A stretch of DNA of 64,000 nucleotides. Origin: UBA830 sp002295635. Its GTDB lineage: Bacteria > Pseudomonadota > Alphaproteobacteria > MPNO01 > UBA830. The notes beneath the pieces were generated by a model. It was not told where the DNA came from. It saw only the letters and a program-made list of their open reading frames with translations, and ran no database searches. Location of the stretch: contig DBHK01000015.1 of the NCBI GenBank assembly GCA_002295635.1, positions 62,001-126,000 of the forward strand, written 5' to 3'. Shown here one piece after another: positions 25,642-34,463 of this stretch (its first letter is position 1; each line of letters starts with the position of its first letter). The position numbers and the translations under genes are program-made.

Positions 25642-28600
25642 TTGAAATATCATCACCTCCTTTTTCCGATTCTTATAATTTTTTTCATTGTTAGCCCCGC
25701 GACAATAAGTTGGGCAGACGATCTCGGTATATCAGAGCCCGATACTTTTGGTGGCGACTCCGAAACCACAATCCAGAAGTTAGATGGGCGCGCGTTCGTC
25801 GTGCCTCCAAAATCGATTTCCGACATTGAGAAATTACTTAATAGTCAACGTCCAACGGATCCAAAACAACTCGACGCTGACAGAATACTTGCGGACTCAG
25901 AACCCCCATTAGGTCTCAACGATAGCAAGAAGTCGGAATTTTATTATCTGAGAAGTCAGGCGAATGCTCGGCGGGGGCGCTCGAACGAGGAAATACGTGA
26001 CCTAAATTTAGCTCTAAAAAAGCCGAGTCGCTTTATACGGAATATTCGTGAGGACCTTGCGGAGGTTCTAATTGAAACTGGATTCGTCGACGATGCGATC
26101 GATTCGATGCGTAAAATAAGAAGTGATTTCGCGGGCCACGGAAATGGATTTCATTTTCGAAATCATGCATCTGACGCCAGCCTTCTTGCTCGAGCGGGGC
26201 TCTTAGATGAGGCTGAAAAAGAGACCGTTCAGGCCGAAATACTATACTCTGAAATAAGGTCTTATCGCGCATACGATAATTTTGGAGAGCTCTGGGATTG
26301 CTATCGTTTCCAGATGCTGGGCCTTGTCCAACGAGAAAAGGGGCGCTTAGACCGTGCAATACAACAAATGCGACAAGCAGTAAAAGACTGCAAAAGACTT
26401 GTCGAAAGAGGATATCAATCCTCGCAAGGCGGCGCGATTTCAGAAGAAGCAGGGAGTTTTCGACTAAGAAGAAAGTACGGCCGTGCTGTCGATCTTTATG
26501 TCAACTTACTTGTACGTGCGGGTCGTTCTGCTGAGGCCGAAAGTGTGATCCGAACCGCGATTAAGGGTTCACTTGCAGGCACTGGTCCAAATTCTATTGT
26601 CACCACGAATCACCTTTTATCTCTTTCTAATGTCTTGTTGGCTCAGGGCCGTTTGAAAGATGCAGAGACGATTACAAGTAAGATAATCGGCTTTCACACG
26701 GCAGCGGGGCTGGCCAAAAACAATACCGGGAAACTGAAGGCGCATCTTGTGCGCGCACGGGCTCTTGCTGGTTTAGGCCTTTGGAGGGAGGCCGGGGCTG
26801 AATTTTCGTTTGTCCAGGCGGCGATCGGAGACCGACCCAGTATTTTAAATTCGACGCTTAGAACATCACCTGCGCACGGCCTTGCGCTTTCTTTTTCGGG
26901 GAGAAACGTGGAAGCGGAAAAACTTCTATCCGCGCTTATTACATTTAATCGCGAGATCCTAGGCGAGAAATCTATTACGACTGCGCTGTCGAGGGGGGCG
27001 CTTGGCGTTGTGTTGAACCGATCAGATAAAGATGATGAATCACTCACTCTCCTTGAGGGGGTGTTGCCTATTGTTTCCGAGCACTCCCGAAGAAGTGCGT
27101 TGGAGAGCACAAGAGACGCGGAGTTCAACCAATGGAAGCGGATAATTCACGAAGCTTATCTGGACCAGTTGTCTAAAGTCTTCGCAAGGGAGAAGGATCC
27201 GGCCATATCGATGAAGGCGTTCGAAGTTGCCCAACTCGCGGCCAGCGGTTCGGTGCAGAAGGCATTTGCAGCTTCATCAACGAGGGCTGCGGCAGGGAGT
27301 AAAGATTTATCTGATCTGGTACGAAAGTATCAAGATCTAGTGCAGCGCTCAAAAAACCGGAATGGGCTACTTCTGAGCCGTATTAACCAAGCCGGCGGTC
27401 AAGGGGGTGAGGTAGCGCTCGAGAAGCTGCGCAATCAGATCTCGGATATTAATAATGCACGGGTATCTTTAGCTGAAGAGATAGAAGAGAGATTCCCGGA
27501 ATATTCTAATCTTATGAACCCGAAGCCGGTCTCTTTGAAAACATTAAGGGCGTCTCTCCGGCCGGGGGAGGCCTTGATCGTTACGCATGTAGGAGACGAG
27601 AAGACCTTTGTCTGGGCGATCCCAAAGTCGGGTGAGGTTACCTTCAGTGCATCAGATATTGGCAGGGAGAAGCTTCAGAAAGATATTGGTTCTCTGCGTA
27701 GGTCCCTAAATCCCGTCGTTGAGACACTTGACGATATCCCAGCGTTTAATGTGAAACTTGCGGGTAGGATTTACCGAGAGATTTTGGAACCCGTTGCTGA
27801 AGGCTGGAAAGGAGCGAAGGACCTGCTGGTGATCCCAGACGGGCCGCTTGGCCAGCTACCTTTCTCTGTAATGGTCACGAAACAGACTGAGCTTGAAGCG
27901 CATCCGGAATCTTATTTCGCCAGTTACAAGAAGGTTCCCTTCCTTATTCAGAGCCATTCCGTCGCTGTCGTTCCGTCTGTCTCGTCTTTGATCGCATTGC
28001 GTAACTTTCCATCCAATAAGCTAGAGAGAAAAAGCTTTGTCGGAATAGGCGATCCCCTTTTCAGTAAGCAGCAGGCTTTTGAGGCTGATAAAAATCGCAA
28101 GAAGCTGCAGGTAACTGATACTAGAGTAACGGTCAGAGGTCTTCCTATCCAACTCCGCGCTGCACCGAAACTGAGTGGTGTCTCGACTGCAGATATTGCG
28201 CTTTTGCCGAGGCTGCCCGACACCGCGGAAGAGGTGATTGGCATTGCAAAAGTAAGTAAGGCGGACCTGGAAAGGGATGTCTTTCTTGGACGTGAGGCCA
28301 CTGAAAATAAGGTAAAGGAGCTGAACCTTTCTAAATACAAGGTCATTGTTTTTGCAACCCATGGCCTTATGGCGGGTGACTTGGATGGGCTGACGGAGCC
28401 CGCCCTCGCGATGACATCGCCAGCTGTTAGCGAAGAAGGCGGTGACGGTCTTCTCACCCTCGGCGAAATCCTTGCGTTGAGGCTTGATGCGGATTGGATA
28501 GTTCTATCTGCGTGTAATACGGGGAGCGCCGATAGCGAAACGACCGAGGCGATGTCGGGACTTGCGAGAGCCTTCTTTTATGCCGGTGCTAGAGCTTTAC

Positions 28601-28839
28601 TGGTCTCAAATTGGCCGGTCGAGACAATTTCTGCCAAGAAACTTACAACTGACATATTCAGGCGGCAGGCCGATCAACCCGGTCTTAGTCGTGCACAGGC
28701 AGTGCGTCGGTCAATGGTTCAATTACTTAATGGGCCGGGATATACCGATCAGAACGGGAAAACTCTTTTCTCATTTGCACACCCGATATTCTGGGCGCCA
28801 TTCACACTCGTTGGTGATGGAGGAACAACCGTTTATTAG
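25642..28839 (+). CDS. Exported TPR-CHAT (caspase-like) protein 1
   Basis: A 1065-aa protein beginning at TTG with CGGAGG 5 bases upstream. It has a Sec-type signal (LLFPILIIFFIVSPATISWA), then about 500 residues of helical TPR-like repeats, a charged helical segment (about 540-620), and a C-terminal CHAT domain (about 640-1060). The presumed protease dyad is present: H907 in FATHGLMAGD and C958 in LSACNTG, followed by GLARAFFYAGARALLVSNWPV. CHAT (caspase HetF-associated with TPRs) domains are cysteine-protease relatives of separase and caspases. It follows the CHASE2 cyclase by 41 bp. Export of a caspase-like protein to the periplasm, beside a periplasmic sensor domain, suggests proteolytic input to the cyclase; this is untested. 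Confidence 0.92.
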   Translation: MKYHHLLFPILIIFFIVSPATISWADDLGISEPDTFGGDSETTIQKLDGRAFVVPPKSISDIEKLLNSQRPTDPKQLDADRILADSEPPLGLNDSKKSEFYYLRSQANARRGRSNEEIRDLNLALKKPSRFIRNIREDLAEVLIETGFVDDAIDSMRKIRSDFAGHGNGFHFRNHASDASLLARAGLLDEAEKETVQAEILYSEIRSYRAYDNFGELWDCYRFQMLGLVQREKGRLDRAIQQMRQAVKDCKRLVERGYQSSQGGAISEEAGSFRLRRKYGRAVDLYVNLLVRAGRSAEAESVIRTAIKGSLAGTGPNSIVTTNHLLSLSNVLLAQGRLKDAETITSKIIGFHTAAGLAKNNTGKLKAHLVRARALAGLGLWREAGAEFSFVQAAIGDRPSILNSTLRTSPAHGLALSFSGRNVEAEKLLSALITFNREILGEKSITTALSRGALGVVLNRSDKDDESLTLLEGVLPIVSEHSRRSALESTRDAEFNQWKRIIHEAYLDQLSKVFAREKDPAISMKAFEVAQLAASGSVQKAFAASSTRAAAGSKDLSDLVRKYQDLVQRSKNRNGLLLSRINQAGGQGGEVALEKLRNQISDINNARVSLAEEIEERFPEYSNLMNPKPVSLKTLRASLRPGEALIVTHVGDEKTFVWAIPKSGEVTFSASDIGREKLQKDIGSLRRSLNPVVETLDDIPAFNVKLAGRIYREILEPVAEGWKGAKDLLVIPDGPLGQLPFSVMVTKQTELEAHPESYFASYKKVPFLIQSHSVAVVPSVSSLIALRNFPSNKLERKSFVGIGDPLFSKQQAFEADKNRKKLQVTDTRVTVRGLPIQLRAAPKLSGVSTADIALLPRLPDTAEEVIGIAKVSKADLERDVFLGREATENKVKELNLSKYKVIVFATHGLMAGDLDGLTEPALAMTSPAVSEEGGDGLLTLGEILALRLDADWIVLSACNTGSADSETTEAMSGLARAFFYAGARALLVSNWPVETISAKKLTTDIFRRQADQPGLSRAQAVRRSMVQLLNGPGYTDQNGKTLFSFAHPIFWAPFTLVGDGGTTVY

Positions 28840-29025
28840 TAAAAAGATTCAGAGAAGACGGTATTAGTAATTTAATATCTGCATCAAAAAACTTGGTTCG
28901 ATCGGATCGAGGATTGTCGAAGAACTCATTAGGCGTGTTCTGTTCGACGATCTGACCTTCATCCATGAAGATGATCTGGGCGGTAAAATCTATTTCATGA
29001 GTTGTGACGTTGTTATCGCTATCGG
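28735..29025. repeat. Left copy of imperfect direct repeat (CHAT 3' end plus ABC-ATPase 3' end)
   Basis: The end of CHAT gene 1, its untranslated tail and a fragment of an ABC-ATPase gene match 32448-32740 in the same order and orientation, at an offset of about 3.71 kb. For example, both have the block around QNGKxLFSxAHPIFWAPF and the block around FMDEGQIxEQNTPNEFFDNP (minus strand). The repeat brackets CHAT gene 2. Confidence 0.7.
28885..29025 (-). pseudogene. Remnant of an amino-acid ABC transporter ATPase gene 3' end
   Basis: Read on the minus strand, this stretch gives FMDEGQIVEQNTPNEFFDNP and then RSDRTKFF, nearly identical to the C-terminus of the intact AapP-type ATPase encoded at 32576-33346. 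Upstream homology continues in pieces (a 'cggtaaaatctatttcatga' block matches the intact gene with a ~14-base deletion) and then fades. It lacks the Walker motifs and cannot encode a protein. It shows that the intact ABC gene once lay, or was copied, directly after CHAT gene 1. The rest of the 441-bp gap (29026-29267) holds no gene that I can see, only a small ACCCTT/AAGGGT hairpin at 29243-29260. Confidence 0.8.
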
Positions 29026-29280
29026 CATAAGCAATTCATACGTCTTAGATTTTTTGCACATCGGTCCAAGTACGATGTATTCTGGCCGCTTATTTTAGCC
29101 TGGGGTTAGAGGCTTAAGACGCCTATCCTCTCGTCCCAAATTTCTGACAAAAAAATGCCAGATAATCTGTTAACGCCGTTATCCAGCGTTTCGTACCGTA
29201 CGGATGATTTAAAATACACCAGACTCAGATAAATTTTTTTTTACCCTTCGCTCTAAGGGTACCCTCTGGAGAGAAATACT

Positions 29281-32200
29281 GTGATTAAGAGGCATACAAA
29301 ATTCCTTAAACTGTTAACCACGGCCCTAATCACCACAACCTCGGCTATTATCTTAACCGGCTGTAAGACTTCGCAAATGATGTCTGTTCAAGAGGCCAAG
29401 AATATATCTACCAGCTTCAAGTCTCTGTCTCTCCGAATCCCGGAACGGACCATTCACGACCCTGGCATGCGCCCGGACTTATTGAGTTTTTTTGAGGCCC
29501 GACCAAACGTTTGTAACGATCCAAACAACACTAGTAGTAAATTCTTCCATCAGAGCGTGACGGTGTTGACTAGGATCTTTAACCGCGGAGATTTGGTGGG
29601 CCAAACTCCTGAAGAAATTAGATATCTCAAGGACTGGGATGTAACGGACCTTCCGTCTGAGCTAACGGCATCTATTTCCAAGGCGTATGAACGTATGGGC
29701 GAGACAATTCCCGCGTTTGAGTGGCTCAAGCGTTCCGCCCGCCTCAGCTCAGGGGGGCGACTACGAAACCATATGGGACAGTTGGCATACCTTGCAGCTC
29801 TGAACGGAGACACTGAGGCGTCCCGTAAGTATGTTTCCTTGTCGAGGGGCCGCTCATCGGACAACTGGTCGGTTTTTTGGCGTGCACGCGGCGAGGGGGC
29901 ATACCTTGAAGCAGTTGGCCGTCTCGACGAGGCTGCCCGGGCATTCGAGAATGCTCGATCAGCATTAAAGTCAGTTACGAGTGACAACCCTCGATACAAT
30001 AGGATCCTTTCTCATCTGTCTTGGATCCGCATGAAGCAAGGCCGGCTAGTCGAAGCGGAAGCAATATTGATCATGGCATTGGGCAGCGAGGGTATGAGCC
30101 GAGTCTCGGCGATGCCGATCCGTAATAGTTACAGCACAGTGCTGTATGAGCAAGGCCGATACGTCGAAGCAGCCGACATGGCAAAATTAACAATTTCTTT
30201 GGGAAATTTGGACTGCGTCTTAAAGAGTTCCATATATAGGGCTGAAGCTAGAAATAATTTAGCGCGTTCGTATATGGCTCTAGGGAAATGGAAGAAAGCC
30301 ACTGAGCAATATGACTTAATTCAGAGTGAGCTTGGAATTAATCAAGGTGCGTTCAATGCTAAATTCGCCGGCGCACCTGACCATGCTTTATCTTTGATAA
30401 AAAGTAATCAACCAGACCGCGCCATCCCAATGCTGGAATCAAGACTGGTTCGTCTAACGCGCGTCCTTGGAAATAAACATTATGACACAGTTGAAACGAA
30501 AGCATTTCTTGCAATGGCGTATGCTCAAGCAGGAAGCCCCCGGATCGCTGTAAAAATGTTCGCTGAGGCAGTACCTTTAATGTTGCAACGTTCTCGCCAG
30601 TCAGAAACGCACTCTGAAGGAACCAGGTCCATTACATTCAAGCGCCGTATGGTGCTTGAAAGCTATATAGGCTTACTAGCGAATATACGCGGAACATCTA
30701 TCGAAGCGAGTATAAAATTCGATGTAATCAATGAAGCTTTCAAAATCGCCGACGCAGCGCGGTCAAGCAAAGTCGAGAGAATGCTCGCACGAAACAGTGC
30801 ACGCGCTGCAGTATTGAACCCGAGGCTTGCAGATTTAGCGAGACGCGAACAAGACCTACAACGGCAGATCAGTGCCCAATGGGCCAGCCTTTCCGCTGGA
30901 ACGCTTAACGGTGTAATAAATGATGCAACACAAAATGACGCTCGGAACCTTATCACTAAACTCCGGATCGCGCGCGCTGCACTTATGCAAGAAATCGAGC
31001 ATAATTTTCCCGGATACGCAGAACTTATAAATCCCCCCCGTATAAGCGTCGAAGCAGCCCGAGGACTTTTGCGTGAGAACGAGAGACTCTTATCTGTCTA
31101 TATAGGGGATCGACGAACATTTGTCTGGAACATTCCAAAATCAGGCGCTATTGGCATGCACGTGGTTGAGAGGTCGAGAAACGATATAGGTCAGCTTATA
31201 CACGACGTGCGTACTGGCCTTGACCCGCGAGGAATTGTATCCCTTGCGGACATCCCGGACTTTGATGTAGCAGCTGGCAACAAATTGTTTAACCTGCTAT
31301 TCGCTGAGAGTGCTGAAAATTGGCAAGATGGAGAGACTTTAATATATGTGCCTCACGCCGCTCTTGGGACATTGCCGCTAGCGGTCCTACCAATGAGCGT
31401 GACAACTCCAAATCTTGAGGCAACCCCACTATTCTCTGGTTATCGCAATGTCGACTGGATCATTAACACCTTTGACATTGCAACACTGCCCTCCGTGTCA
31501 TCACTGCGGTTTTTGCGCGGCATGGTGAGAAAACCGAAACCTCAACTCTCATTTGCCGGTTTTGGCGACCCTATCTTTTCTGATTCGGGTCTAAAAAAAA
31601 CACCTGAGAGTTCGTCTCGCGCCGCCACTCTGCGCGGCGCTCCAGATTTTACTTTTCGGGCTTCACCGCAAACAACGCTCCTGCGTTCTGCCAAACTTGG
31701 AGATCTCCCGCAACTGCCGGATACAGGCTATGAAATACGCGAACTCGCCCTAGTGTTGGGAGCAGACCCATCCCGCGATATCTATCTTGGAGCCAGTGCG
31801 TCCGAGGAAAGCGTCAAATCCGCGCCCTTAGAAAAGTACAAAGTTTTGGCGTTTGCCACGCATGGGCTAGTATCCGGTGATCTCGATGGGTTACGACAAC
31901 CGGCGCTAGCAATGTCTTCACCAAAGGTCACCGAAAGTGATGAGGACGGGTTGCTGACCATGGACGAAATTATGGCACTGCGACTTGACGCCGACTGGAT
32001 CATCTTGTCCGCATGCAACACTGGTGCTGCAGATGGTAGCGGGGCGGAAGCGATATCGGGACTAGGAGGTGCATTCTTTTATGCAGGCGCACGTGCAATG
32101 TTGGTTACCTATTGGCCGGTTGAAACGACGTCAGCTAGGTTACTAACCACGGACCTATTCAAGCGGCAAATTGTTGACCCGACACTGTCAAAATCGGAAG

Positions 32201-32325
32201 CAGCAGGTCAATCCTATCGCTATTTAATAAATCATAGTGGCTTTAAAACAGCAGAAAACCAGATGGTATTCAGTTACTCCCACCCGATATTTTGGGGCGC
32301 ATTTGGTTTAATTGGACTCCCCTAA
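29281..32325 (+). CDS. TPR-CHAT (caspase-like) lipoprotein 2
   Basis: A 1014-aa paralogue of CHAT protein 1, starting at GTG with GGAGAG 7 bases upstream. Its signal ends in a lipobox, IILTGC, so C28 should be lipidated and the protein anchored in the envelope. Helical TPR-like repeats fill about residues 130-480, then a coiled region and a C-terminal CHAT domain. The dyad is present: H861 in FATHGLVSGD and C912 in LSACNTG, followed by GGAFFYAGARAMLVTYWPV. The two CHAT proteins share the domain plan but are clearly diverged, so this is not a fresh copy of gene 1. The gene lies between duplicated flanking sequences, indicating acquisition by insertion or a rearranged tandem duplication. Confidence 0.92.
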   Translation: MIKRHTKFLKLLTTALITTTSAIILTGCKTSQMMSVQEAKNISTSFKSLSLRIPERTIHDPGMRPDLLSFFEARPNVCNDPNNTSSKFFHQSVTVLTRIFNRGDLVGQTPEEIRYLKDWDVTDLPSELTASISKAYERMGETIPAFEWLKRSARLSSGGRLRNHMGQLAYLAALNGDTEASRKYVSLSRGRSSDNWSVFWRARGEGAYLEAVGRLDEAARAFENARSALKSVTSDNPRYNRILSHLSWIRMKQGRLVEAEAILIMALGSEGMSRVSAMPIRNSYSTVLYEQGRYVEAADMAKLTISLGNLDCVLKSSIYRAEARNNLARSYMALGKWKKATEQYDLIQSELGINQGAFNAKFAGAPDHALSLIKSNQPDRAIPMLESRLVRLTRVLGNKHYDTVETKAFLAMAYAQAGSPRIAVKMFAEAVPLMLQRSRQSETHSEGTRSITFKRRMVLESYIGLLANIRGTSIEASIKFDVINEAFKIADAARSSKVERMLARNSARAAVLNPRLADLARREQDLQRQISAQWASLSAGTLNGVINDATQNDARNLITKLRIARAALMQEIEHNFPGYAELINPPRISVEAARGLLRENERLLSVYIGDRRTFVWNIPKSGAIGMHVVERSRNDIGQLIHDVRTGLDPRGIVSLADIPDFDVAAGNKLFNLLFAESAENWQDGETLIYVPHAALGTLPLAVLPMSVTTPNLEATPLFSGYRNVDWIINTFDIATLPSVSSLRFLRGMVRKPKPQLSFAGFGDPIFSDSGLKKTPESSSRAATLRGAPDFTFRASPQTTLLRSAKLGDLPQLPDTGYEIRELALVLGADPSRDIYLGASASEESVKSAPLEKYKVLAFATHGLVSGDLDGLRQPALAMSSPKVTESDEDGLLTMDEIMALRLDADWIILSACNTGAADGSGAEAISGLGGAFFYAGARAMLVTYWPVETTSARLLTTDLFKRQIVDPTLSKSEAAGQSYRYLINHSGFKTAENQMVFSYSHPIFWGAFGLIGLP

Positions 32326-32429
32326 TTGGCGTGTTACTGCACCGCTTCCAGACCGGGGATAAGAGTGGACTGAAACCCAGATAATAAAGCCGGTCGTTCT
32401 CTACCCCCACACCCTCCGTGAAATGGGTA

Positions 32430-32550
32430 AAAAACTGATTCACTGGTCCAGAATTTACTTATCAGAACGGGAAAGCTCTATTCTCATATGCACACCCAAT
32501 ATTCTGGGCACCATTCGCACTCGTCGTTCAAGAGTAACAACCGCTGATTA
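32430..32550 (+). pseudogene. Remnant of a CHAT gene 3' end
   Basis: About 100 bp after CHAT gene 2, the plus strand reads TYQNGKALFSYAHPIFWAPF and then ALVVQE before a stop. It is much closer to the end of CHAT protein 1 (DQNGKTLFSFAHPIFWAPF) than to CHAT protein 2 (HPIFWGAFGLIGLP). A frameshift shortens the end, and upstream homology decays within about 35 bp. This is the tail of a lost CHAT1-like copy sitting before the intact ABC ATPase gene. Confidence 0.8.
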
Positions 32551-32740
32551 AAATATTGACGGAGAAATGGTTTTATCAGTGACTTAGAATTTGGCTTAAA
32601 AATAGTTTGGTTCGGTCGGATTGCGGGTTATCAAAAAACTCATTGGGCGTGTTCTGTTCAATGATCTGGCCTTCATCCATAAAGATTACCTGATCGGCTA
32701 CCTGCGCGGCAAAACCCATTTCATGGGTGACGACAAGCAT
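32448..32740. repeat. Right copy of imperfect direct repeat
   Basis: This is the counterpart of 28735-29025 (offset about 3.71 kb): a CHAT1-type 3' end followed by the 3' end of the intact ABC ATPase gene. Here the ABC gene is whole and the CHAT part is the remnant, the reverse of the left copy. Confidence 0.7.
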
Positions 32741-33346
32741 TGTCATGCCGGAATCAGCAAGATCGACCATCACGTCCAGGACCTCCTTGATCATCTCTGG
32801 ATCGAGAGCGGAGGTTGGCTCATCGAACAACATTATTTTGGGCTTCATACACAAGGAACGCGCGATGGCGACCCTTTGCTGTTGTCCGCCAGAGAGTTGA
32901 CCAGGGTACTTGTGCGCTTGTTCCGGGATTTTTACCCGATCAAGATATTCCATTGCGAGTTCTTCGGCTTCTGCATGTGGAGTTTTTCGGACCCATATTG
33001 GCGCGAGAGTACAATTTTCAATAACGGATAGGTGAGGGAAGAGGTTGAATGACTGAAAAACCATTCCAACCTCCCGTCTAACGGCATCAATATTCTTCAG
33101 GTCCCCCGTAAGCTCTATGCCATCGACGATTATCTGTCCTTCCTGGTGTTCCTCTAAAAAATTAATGCAACGAATAAGCGTAGATTTACCGCTCCCGGAA
33201 GGGCCGCAGATGACTATTTTTTCACCTTGCCCAACAGACAACGAAACATCCCTCAGAACATGGAAAGAGCCGAACCATTTGTTTAGGCCTTCAATCTGTA
33301 TGACCCGGCTTTGATTTTTTGATTTATCAAATCCCTTTTCGTTCAT
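32576..33346 (-). CDS. aapP: Polar amino-acid ABC transporter ATPase (AapP/GlnQ type)
   Basis: A 256-aa ABC ATPase. Walker A is GPSGSGKST, the signature is LSGGQQQRVAIARSL and Walker B is IMLFDEPTSALDP; EMGFAAQVADQVIFMDEG is the usual polar amino-acid (HisP/GlnQ) segment. It energises the AapQM permease encoded upstream. GGAG lies 8 bases before the ATG, and the gene follows aapM by 10 bp as the last gene of the operon. Its 3' end overlaps the duplicated sequence whose other copy lies after CHAT gene 1. Confidence 0.93.
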   Translation of the reverse strand: MNEKGFDKSKNQSRVIQIEGLNKWFGSFHVLRDVSLSVGQGEKIVICGPSGSGKSTLIRCINFLEEHQEGQIIVDGIELTGDLKNIDAVRREVGMVFQSFNLFPHLSVIENCTLAPIWVRKTPHAEAEELAMEYLDRVKIPEQAHKYPGQLSGGQQQRVAIARSLCMKPKIMLFDEPTSALDPEMIKEVLDVMVDLADSGMTMLVVTHEMGFAAQVADQVIFMDEGQIIEQNTPNEFFDNPQSDRTKLFLSQILSH

Positions 33347-33356
33347 CTCTAAACTC

Positions 33357-34463
33357 CTAATACCCTTTTCCGCCTAGTCGTCGCTCGAGCCACATGGAGT
33401 ATCGTGACATTGAAAAACAAACCGCGAAAAAGAAAACCGCAACAAAAACATAAGTTTCAGTCGACAATCCAAGCCAGTCAGGGTTTGAAACCATTGCATT
33501 GGCAATCCCTAGGATATCAAAAAGACCAATCACGATTACCAAGGTTGTATCCTTAAAGAGACCTATAAATGTATTGACGATACCCGGTATCGATATCCTC
33601 AGAGCCTGGGGAAGTACGATTAGCCGCATCGACTTCCAATAGTTGAGACCCATCGCGTTAGCTGCTTCGTATTGACCGGAGGGTATTGCTTGGAGACCGC
33701 CGCGAATTACCTCTGCCATATAGGCGGATGCAAAAGCCGTTACCATTATGATAACTCGAATGATCGAGTCTAGCGTTACATCTGGTGGCAGGAAAATCGG
33801 TAAAAGTATATTTGAGACGAACAATAGCGTTATCAGAGGAACACCTCTTACCGCCTCAATAAAACCTATCGAGAACCACCGGATCAGGGGTAATTTCGAC
33901 TGTCTACCGAGGGCTAGCAGTATCCCAACCGGGAGGGATAGGACAATTCCCGACAGTCCCACGATCAAATTTAGCATAAACCCACCAAACTTGTCGGTTG
34001 GGACTTCCTGAAGGCCAAACCCTCCTGCCAAAAGAACCGTAGCGATTACGGGGTAGGTAACCGAAAACCATCGAAGGTAACGTTCCCCGGGTGTGCCGTT
34101 AGTTAACCAGGGAATGAGCGCCGGAAATAAAAGGATAAAAGCAATTACAACTCGCCACCTTTCATCTGGTGGATAAAATCCGAACAAAAATTGTCCAAAG
34201 CGTTGATCTACCCAAGCCCAGCAAGCTCCATCGACTTTGCAGTCAAACCTAGTATCACCAGAAATTTGAGAACTTAGTAACATCCAGTCCAGAATCGCTG
34301 GTATGGCTAGCGAAAGAAGATAAATGGAAACGAGAGTTAAAACTGTATTCGAAATACTCGAAAAGAGATTCTGACGAAGCCATCCTATGATCCCGGTAGA
34401 TGCTAGGGGCGGTGGCCGGCCCTGTATGTATTGCTTGGTTGTGTCGTCCGTGGGGTTCATCAT
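33357..34463 (-). CDS. aapM: Amino-acid ABC transporter permease (AapM type)
   Basis: A 368-aa permease. The start is placed at 34463, where ATG overlaps the TGA stop of aapQ by one base (TGATG) with GGTAGAG upstream; a start 36 bases earlier would overlap aapQ more. Its long N-terminal part with several helices and a DTRFDCKVDGACWAWVDQRF periplasmic loop is typical of AapM. The inner-membrane permease domain contains the EAA loop as EAANAMGLNYWKSMRLIVLP. It forms the heteromeric channel with AapQ for general L-amino-acid uptake. Confidence 0.92.
   Translation of the reverse strand: MMNPTDDTTKQYIQGRPPPLASTGIIGWLRQNLFSSISNTVLTLVSIYLLSLAIPAILDWMLLSSQISGDTRFDCKVDGACWAWVDQRFGQFLFGFYPPDERWRVVIAFILLFPALIPWLTNGTPGERYLRWFSVTYPVIATVLLAGGFGLQEVPTDKFGGFMLNLIVGLSGIVLSLPVGILLALGRQSKLPLIRWFSIGFIEAVRGVPLITLLFVSNILLPIFLPPDVTLDSIIRVIIMVTAFASAYMAEVIRGGLQAIPSGQYEAANAMGLNYWKSMRLIVLPQALRISIPGIVNTFIGLFKDTTLVIVIGLFDILGIANAMVSNPDWLGLSTETYVFVAVFFFAVCFSMSRYSMWLERRLGGKGY

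Noticed and set aside
28885..29025. A phage or IS boundary at the ABC-ATPase remnant
   Set aside because: There are no terminal inverted repeats, transposase, integrase or short target duplications; homologous duplication explains the fragments better.
29243..29260. ACCCTT-N6-AAGGGT hairpin before CHAT gene 2 as an intrinsic terminator
   Set aside because: The T-run lies before the hairpin on the plus strand, not after it, and on the minus strand the tail is A-rich; it does not have terminator geometry.
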